Assembly: GCA_943737045.1 (NCBI GenBank)
Contig: CALSFV010000424.1
Coordinates: 62,001-126,000, forward strand
Length of the DNA stretch: 64,000 nucleotides
Source of the DNA: Parapristionchus giblindavisi
Lineage: Eukaryota > Nematoda > Chromadorea > Rhabditida > Diplogasteridae
Direction of reading: 5' to 3'
Shown piece after piece: positions 57,601-64,000 of this stretch (position 1 is its first letter; the number at the start of each line of letters is the position of its first letter). The notes beneath the pieces are model-generated. The model made no database searches and had not been told where the DNA came from. It was given only the letters and a program-made list of their open reading frames with translations. The position numbers were made by a program, and so were the translations under genes.

Positions 57601-57723
57601 AATAAAGATGAATAGGTACCTCATACTATCAGTATCTTCGAGGGTTAGATTAGCTATATTATTCAATTGTTGTATGAGATGTTGATATGGAGATGACCCC
57701 ATAGTGGATATACTACTGACCAT
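54674..57723 (-). CDS. ceh-20: PBX/Extradenticle TALE-class homeobox protein
   Basis: HOX cofactor, nuclear DNA-binding protein. Nine exons; start ATG at 57721-57723 ([20 protein letters not shown]). The PBC-A domain shows [39 protein letters not shown] and [24 protein letters not shown] shows [20 protein letters not shown] and [20 protein letters not shown]. The homeodomain (exons 56592-56656, 56366-56501, 56113-56221) runs [38 protein letters not shown] (three-residue TALE loop with PYP) and [20 protein letters not shown] (recognition helix). The C-terminus is Gly/Met/Pro-rich ([20 protein letters not shown]) and ends QQNEHK. A 658-bp palindromic element lies in the 1.16-kb intron 54951-56112. 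The C. elegans name is used by analogy; it could also be a sister PBC gene. Confidence 0.92.
55157..55814. mobile_element. 658-bp palindromic hAT-type element in a PBX intron
   Basis: It is flanked by the 8-bp direct repeat CATTTTAA (55149-55156 and 55815-55822). The ends GGGGGGCGATCGATTCGGCA and its complement continue into arms of roughly 300 bp with few mismatches. The loop is a short CAACAGGCAGCTAACC-type sequence. Non-coding. Confidence 0.9.
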
Positions 57724-60700
57724 TCAAATAATCAATCGATATAATGATATACAATCTGAATAATGAACTAATGAATGATATGATATGATATGATATGGAC
57801 ATGAATCAAATGAATCAATTACTACATCAATTACTTGTGACAAAGATACACGAAAGAAATAGAGGAGAGGGGAGGAGAGGGAAGGGAGAGAGGGGAGAGA
57901 GAGGGAGGGGAGAGAGGGTAAAAGAAAGAGAGAATCAATAGAGTGTACTCACATTACTTCCTCTCATTCATTCACTTTATGAGGTCTATTGATTGATGAG
58001 AATGGAGAGATAAGAAATGAATAGATTGAATATAATGAGATAATATATGGACTACTAATGAGAACAAGAAAAATGGAGACGGATAGATAAGGAGAGGGAG
58101 AGAGAAGGAGAGGGAGAGGGAGAAGGGGGGCTAACTCTAGTCTTCTCTCTTTCTTCTTCATTCCCTCTGAGACTCACCCCACAGAAAGAGAAGGCTGGCC
58201 CATCAATCACTCAGAAGAGAAGAGAATAGAAGATGAAGAAGAGAATATAGAGAGGTTAGAGAGGAATATGTCCTTGGATAGAGGAAGAGGGAGAGAGAGG
58301 GAGAGACAGAAGGACAGAGGGTGAGAGAAGGTAGAGGGAGAGAGGGTGAGGGAGAGAAGAGAGGGTCATAGATAGGGACAGAAGGTTCATAGAGGAAGAG
58401 ATCTCTTCATCTGATTGTCCCCTCATCGTTCTTTCCTTTGTGTGAATAATAAGATTATATTAATATATTGTCAATAGTAAATGATACTCTTTCAATAATG
58501 ATAAGATAATCATATTGAATTCGTCTTTATCTTTGGTTAATCATCTGTTGATGTCTTTATGAATGAATGAGGTAATGAAGAATATGATACAAATAATATT
58601 AAAATTGCGATACAAATTTATTAACATTCAATTGCTAGGAAAATGTGATTTCAAAAATATTGTTATCTTGCTAACACTCTTTGGATTGTTTTGTTTAAAT
58701 GAAACAATTTAGATAACTGTAAAAAACTCTCAAAATAGTATATCTATGAGGAATTTGGAAATAGAAAAGAATATGAATTAAACATTAAAATTTATTTAAC
58801 ACAACCCAGTTTTTATAATAGATTTTTCAGTTGTTTATGAAAGTGAACGTGTTACTTTATTAAAATACTCCAGCAATCACGATAGAAAAAAGATTATTTC
58901 AAAAGTCAAGAAACTGGAATATTGTTATTCACAGACAAAGATATTCATGTTATAATAAAATTCTTGTTAATCATAAAAATAAGCAAAAATGTTCTACGGG
59001 AATTTAACCCGTGTCTCGCCAATGTCAGAAGCAGATAATTTCCGATAAAATTTTTGGAAAATGTTTTAAAAACTTGTTATTGTTCTGAAAATGCTCCATA
59101 CGATATTGGCATAAGTTATAGAGTTTATAAAGCGAAAAACTGTACGGTGCCGTCGATCCCTATCTGTCAATAAGCAAACAAAAATTATTGGTTGACTCCG
59201 AATAGTTTTTTTCCAAAATAAAAACTAGTTAAATTTAATAATTCTCGCGTTCACCCCTGAATCCCGGAAACAATTTAAAAATCGTAGTGGTATGGTTTTA
59301 TGTTATTTTGAAATACTTTCCAGAGTTAACCAATATTTTTTTGTTGCTCGCAAGGTTATCGGATAAGTCAATGATAGTGACTGCTAACATAATTTTTATT
59401 TGATTACTCTCTGCATAAAACAAAGTGAGACATGTTTGGTCGTGTGACGCCTTTACAATTTCCTTGTGTGCGATCTAGCGGAAATGTATACTTTGATCGA
59501 GAATATTTCTTTATTTTTCAGAAAGAATGGGATCACTGTGAATATCGAAGAATACAAATTTCCGAACATTTTGATTTTTTTAAATTGTCGGAAAATCGGA
59601 AATCCCAGCCCTGATGTGGTGGTTAGATGGTGCAACGACTGTAGAACTGAACGAGATCTATTGCTGTATGTTACGATAGGTTGGAAATGAAAGATAGATG
59701 GATTGATCAATTGAATAGTTGAATAATTTACCTTATCTGTATGTATGTAAGAAAATGGAATTTTTCTGGGAATGGGGAAAGAATATGAAAAGTTGAGTGA
59801 GAAACATAGTACCAACTGGATCTAGAAATATGAAGAGAAGCCTTTGTATATGTCATTATAATTCTTAACAATGAATCCTCATTATAGGCTTCGATCTGTA
59901 CTCGCTCTAGCTGAACTAATTGCTACCTTGACGATTATGTCTGTCTAAAGAACTAGATGAGTTTGTTAATTCAATTGCTACCATTAATCCCTGTATTTTG
60001 ACTGAAACAACAAGAAGATCAAATAAATAATTTTATGACATACAATTGAATATGAATATTTGAATCTTTGTGTTGATAGAAGATTGTATCGTTGTGATAC
60101 TATTGATGTAGAAACCATAGTCGGAGGCTCTTCATAGAATCGTTATCTATTTAGATCTTTTAGACTTCTCATCCCTTGCCTATCAATGGATTTATTGTTA
60201 GTTAATTTGATGACCCCGTATCTTACCTCTAACGAGCCTGTTAGACTAGAAAACTATTAATTCTAGTACATCTCAAGAATGAGAAGTGAATCACAAAGAC
60301 ACCGCTTGGAACAAGAGGAAATTAGCCATCATTTGAACACAAAATATATTCTATGTTCTTCTAGATACGATTATATTAGTAGATTGACAATATTAGATGA
60401 TACTCAATACAAATAGAATTGATACGTCTTTATCATTGAATACTCATTTATAATTAGAGATCTTTTATGGATATAGATAATTGTACTGAATGAATGAATG
60501 ATTGAGCTATGAGATCAAATGGAATGATTATATTGACAATTGGAATGAATGGATATCAACATATTGTATCTTGTGTATTGGAATTATAAGGAAGACGACT
60601 GAAATATGAAATCCATTCATCTATAATATTGTATATTCATTTATTATTTCAATCTTAGATAGCTTTCATTCAATTGTTCCATCAAATGTGATATGACTCT

Positions 60701-61338
60701 GGTATTTTTTCCAGCCTGGAACCCGGTATATTTCTAGCCTGGCCAACCGCATGGATCCAGTCTGGAAATTTACCGGGTTCCAGTCTGGAAAAAAAGGAGA
60801 AAGCTAAATTACAAATTTTGGAAAAAAATGAGAATGAATTTAAAAAATTATTCTATTCATTTCCCACTTAGAATTCAATTCTTATAAATAAATATTTTCA
60901 AACAAAAATATTCATGTCCGTTGTGATCTATCAACTTTGAAACGAAAGAAAAGTACTGAACAGATTTTTATGGAACTTTGTGTTTTCTCTAAGTCTGTGC
61001 AAATCGCATACTCTCTCCCTCTCACTCTCACACCAAAGGTAGGATGAATTTGACTCTTTCAATTTTTATAGGATTATTCCTCGAATCTGTGAAAACATAT
61101 TTATTTCAATAATCAAATTGCTTAAAATCGTATATATTTTTTCCACAAAGTGTACTTGGTTAAAAAACAGAATTTTGTTTGATATATTAAATCTTCAATT
61201 CAGTGGTTCGTAACTTTATTTTTCATTTAGCAACGTATTTCAACGGGAAAAGAAGTCTCACATCTCATTTTGATGGAACATTTTAATGAAGCCAATCTTA
61301 CATAAATATCTTAAATATATCGATTGATATTGATCTAC
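57724..61338. other. PBX upstream / Kv 3' region, repeat-rich
   Basis: GA-rich tracts lie at 57850-58400 just upstream of the PBX start. A fragment ending CCCAGCCCTG at 59604-59613 matches the end of the foldback transposon. A possible last Kv exon lies at 59971-60001 (minus: SQNTGINGSN then stop, phase-compatible with the exon at 61339-61427), but this is weak. No other gene is recognised. Confidence 0.5.
60705..60796. repeat. 92-bp imperfect palindrome
   Basis: The left arm TTTTTTCCAGCCTGGAACCC and the right arm GGGTTCCAGTCTGGAAAAAA fold into a long stem. A second TAGCCTGG/CCAGTCTGG pair closes a small loop. Probably a small foldback element. Confidence 0.85.
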
Positions 61339-64000
61339 CTCGTATATGGTTGAGCTCTTGCTCCAAATCGTCTAGCCACTCCTCCTTCATTTCTTTCTCC
61401 TTCAGCTACTTTCATAAAGTTGTCCACCTCAATTCATCATTATCAATTATGTCATCTATCAATACTATAATACACATCCACAAATCACTAAGAGCTCGAT
61501 AAAGCGAATGAAGCATTAGCGTGTACAGTATAGAATACTGTGTGGCCGCCCCTTCATTATGAATGAGGGGCATCTATGCAGCGAGCGAACATTATATCTA
61601 TTCTCTCTTACTCTTCTAAGAGGTTGGCTCTTCCTCTTTCTCCGATCCGATACTGTGAAAGCAACTTGCGCCTGAACTATTCTCATTCCAATTCAAAAAC
61701 ACAGATCTCTCCAAAAGCGCAAGCAAGAGGAAAGGCACATTAGCGGTGTTAATCAATATTTAATAAATCATACGATAATTGTGATGGGAAGTGCAAGCAC
61801 GAGTACTCCACACGCAATTGCTCCTGTTGCTACCAGTTTACCCGCTGAAAAATAATCAATAATATGTATATTACGGTAGATGATCAATAGAATGGATGAC
61901 TTACGAACTGTTGTAGGTGTGAGATCACCATATCCTACCGTAGTCATCGTTACGATACACCTAAAGTATACGGTAGATGACTGAATAGACAGAGATACTG
62001 TACATACCACCAACATGCAGCTGGTATTGAATGGAATCCAGTATCTGGTTCATCCTTTTCAAGGAAATAAACAAGAGTAGAAAAGAATATAACTCCAGTC
62101 AATACAACCATTGCCATCATTCCTAATTGACGAAAACTTGCCTATGATTATCGATTGATTATCGATTATTGATTAATTTCTTTGAACTAATTAATACTCA
62201 CTTTGAGTGTTTTACCAAACATTTGTAATCCACTTGAATATCGACCCAGTTTCAATACACGAATAACTCGAAGAACACGTAAAATACGAATAACCAGAAA
62301 TGCTCCCTTTAAGTGATTATCGATTAGTTATTATTGATTGATTGATGCAATGAATCTACCTTTAAATCTCTTAGTTGTTGAGTACTAATTTTACAAAGCA
62401 TTAGAAATACTTCAATGAAGAAAGGAACTATCGCCATTAAATCAATAATATTTAGTAGTTGGAAAAATGTTCGTTTTCTGCAAAAAAAAAGAACAAATTT
62501 GTTTTTATCTTCTTTCCCTCCCCCATATTTTGAGTTTCTATTTGCTAAGCGGTTCAACAGAATCTCAAACATTTTTGGTCAAGAAAAAAGATATTGTTTA
62601 TAATTAGTTTGGATACCTTTGTGGAGTGACTATCATCTTTGAGATATATTCAATAGCGAACCAAACAATACAAACATATTCTATTTTAATAAGTATGGGA
62701 TGAGGTTCCATATCTGGTTTTGTTCCACTTTCTGTTGTTAAAGTTGTATTATCTGAAATGAATCTATGGCTTAATCTTAATTCAAACTAATCTGTTTATC
62801 AATACTTCCATTCAAATTCATGAGAATCAAAAATCAAAAAAACAAAAGTGTAACAAACCATCATCACTATCTTGTATTTCAGGTACTTGTAATTCAGGGA
62901 GACTACCAAGGACTAATCCAGATATTGAAATGAGTACGAAGAATATTGAAAGAAATGCAAAGATTTGAGCTGTGCATGAACTGAAACATCAAATCATTGG
63001 TTATGAACAATTTGTATGAAATTTCGCAAAATGGAATCGGAATATACTCAACCGAAATATATTTATAGTATATTCTGATATATAGAGCGTTCAAAAGTGA
63101 CGAATGGACACATATTTGAGGTTGTGTGAGAATTTTCTCTGCTTTATTTATTTTCGTCACTTTTGAAAACAGCAGTAGAAATATTCTTATTAAGAGTTAA
63201 TTTAGAAACCTAATCAAGGCGAATTAAAATTATGAAAACCTCGTAGGTTCCTCTATAATGTTCCAAATTTTTCTTCGCAAATCTCCACAAATCAAGTTTT
63301 TGAATTCGTTTTCTATTTCATGAGATGAAGCAGAAGACAATGATAGATCATCTATCTGAATAGATAAGGAATGAATGGATGAATGGATGGATAGATGATA
63401 TACATTATCTTCAGCACAACAGCATTGAGCAAGATAGTTATCAGGGACTATTCCCCAATAATCAAATTCATCAAGAATATCATTAGGACAAAGATGAGAT
63501 GGTTGATGAATGAGACCTTAATCGATTTTAGAAAAATCAATATATTGATTGAATAGATCTACCAGTTAGATAGAATTGATATACAATGTGGAATAGAGCT
63601 GGAGGTCTTTCGAAGTAATATTCATATGTGGATTCGAAATATGCATCACATAGTGATAATCGATCTTCTTCACTTGAATTCACAAGCCATGTTAGTCGAC
63701 CTTTAAAGGATATTATTTCAATTAAATTAAATTATATATATTTTTAAATAGAGTAATTAGGATTTACAGGACATTTAAAGGATAGAAGGTTTGATGAAGA
63801 AGTAGTAGAGAACATAGATATAGAATATGTAATTGAAATAGATACCTATATCTCTTTTGTGTATAGTTTCTTTCCTTAACATAAATCGTTGTCCTCCTAC
63901 ATTTACTCGAAGAAATTGATTACTCTTTGCATTCTCTACAGAGATTCCCTATAATAATATGAATGAATGATCTCATATTCTATGAATGATCTACCTTTAC
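61339..64000 (-). CDS. Voltage-gated K+ channel alpha subunit (Kv, Shaker superfamily), 5' end missing
   Basis: Six-helix tetrameric K+ channel of the plasma membrane. Twelve exons plus an exon edge at 63995-64000. The T1 tetramerisation domain is FLRVNVGGQRFMLRKETIHK, GRLTWLVNSSEEDRLSLCDA, YYFERPPALFHIVYQFYLTG and HQPSHLCPNDILDEFDYWGI, then a CCC cluster. S1 is FAFLSIFFVLISISGLVLGS. S2 is VCIVWFAIEYISKMI. S3 is NIIDLMAIVPFFIEVFLM. S4 has regular charges (RILRVLRVIRVLKLGRYSSG). The pore is PAACWCIVTMTTVGYGDLTP with the TVGYGD filter; one of the usual two Trp before it is absent. S6 is GVLVLALPITIIV followed by DNFMKVAEGERNEG in the exon at 61339-61427. It combines Shab-like and Shaw-like traits, so the subfamily is left open. 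The 3' end may include another exon. Confidence 0.9.
63090..63167. repeat. 78-bp inverted-repeat element in a Kv intron
   Basis: The ends TTCAAAAGTGACGAA and TTCGTCACTTTTGAA are perfect 15-bp inverted repeats bounding an AT-rich core. Probably a very short MITE. Confidence 0.7.

Noticed and set aside
58985..59060. tRNA-like T-arm (ACGGG-7 nt-CCCGT) on the minus strand
   Set aside because: The stem and loop fit a T-arm, but no matching acceptor stem or D-arm could be found, so at most a tRNA-derived fragment.

Overview
The window is eukaryotic nuclear DNA, AT-rich and dense in genes split by very short introns (mostly about 40-120 nt). It comes from a metazoan, most likely a nematode. The clues are a PAR-3/ABI/PBX/XBP-1/Kv gene set, a 23-nt IRE1-type intron in xbp-1 (the length known from C. 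elegans xbp-1), splice acceptors placed immediately before some start codons, closely spaced same-strand gene pairs, and TACTGTA/TACCGTA motifs. No bacterial, viral or toxin genes were recognised. Species cannot be named from the sequence, and all gene models were spliced by eye.

Layout. 1-480: 5' exon of a minus-strand unconventional myosin that runs off the left edge. 480-5.5 kb: gene-free, rich in purine/pyrimidine tracts and MITEs. 5.5-14.6 kb: a complete par-3 polarity gene (N-terminal oligomerisation domain, three PDZ domains, aPKC-target motif). 15.3-17.5 kb: abi (Abl interactor, minus) with a 13-nt microexon. 17.8-20.0 kb: a large helical-repeat gene, cut off. 19.95-27.04 kb: a second copy of the 7,095-bp block, so the last par-3 exons and the whole abi gene recur and the helical-repeat gene is then complete (to 29.46 kb). 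29.7-31.4 kb: SIRT6-type deacylase. 32.0-33.1 kb: xbp-1 (minus). 33.8-35.4 kb: ARG1-type J-domain protein (minus). 35.7-39.7 kb: PWP2. 39.9-43.7 kb: DDX24-type DEAD-box helicase. 43.9-44.7 kb: small coiled-coil gene (minus). 45.2-47.6 kb: CK1-family pseudokinase. 47.7-48.4 kb: 3' part of an unidentified minus gene. 48.8-53.7 kb: a long-inverted-repeat transposon carrying another palindromic element and an unknown ORF. 54.1-54.6 kb: diverged copy of 47.5-47.9 kb. 54.7-57.7 kb: PBX/extradenticle homeobox gene (minus). 57.7-61.3 kb: repeats. 61.3-64 kb: voltage-gated K+ channel (minus), running off the right edge.

Functional themes are cell polarity and actin (par-3, abi, myosin), the unfolded protein response (xbp-1, next to a J-domain gene), nucleolar ribosome biogenesis (PWP2 followed closely by DDX24 on the same strand), and chromatin/transcription (SIRT6, PBX). 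The most informative signals are the overlapping-frame xbp-1 gene with both IRE1 hairpins visible, the apparently perfect 7.1-kb tandem duplication that truncates one gene and orphans part of another, the nested foldback transposon, and a family of hAT-type MITEs with intact 8-bp target duplications inside introns.
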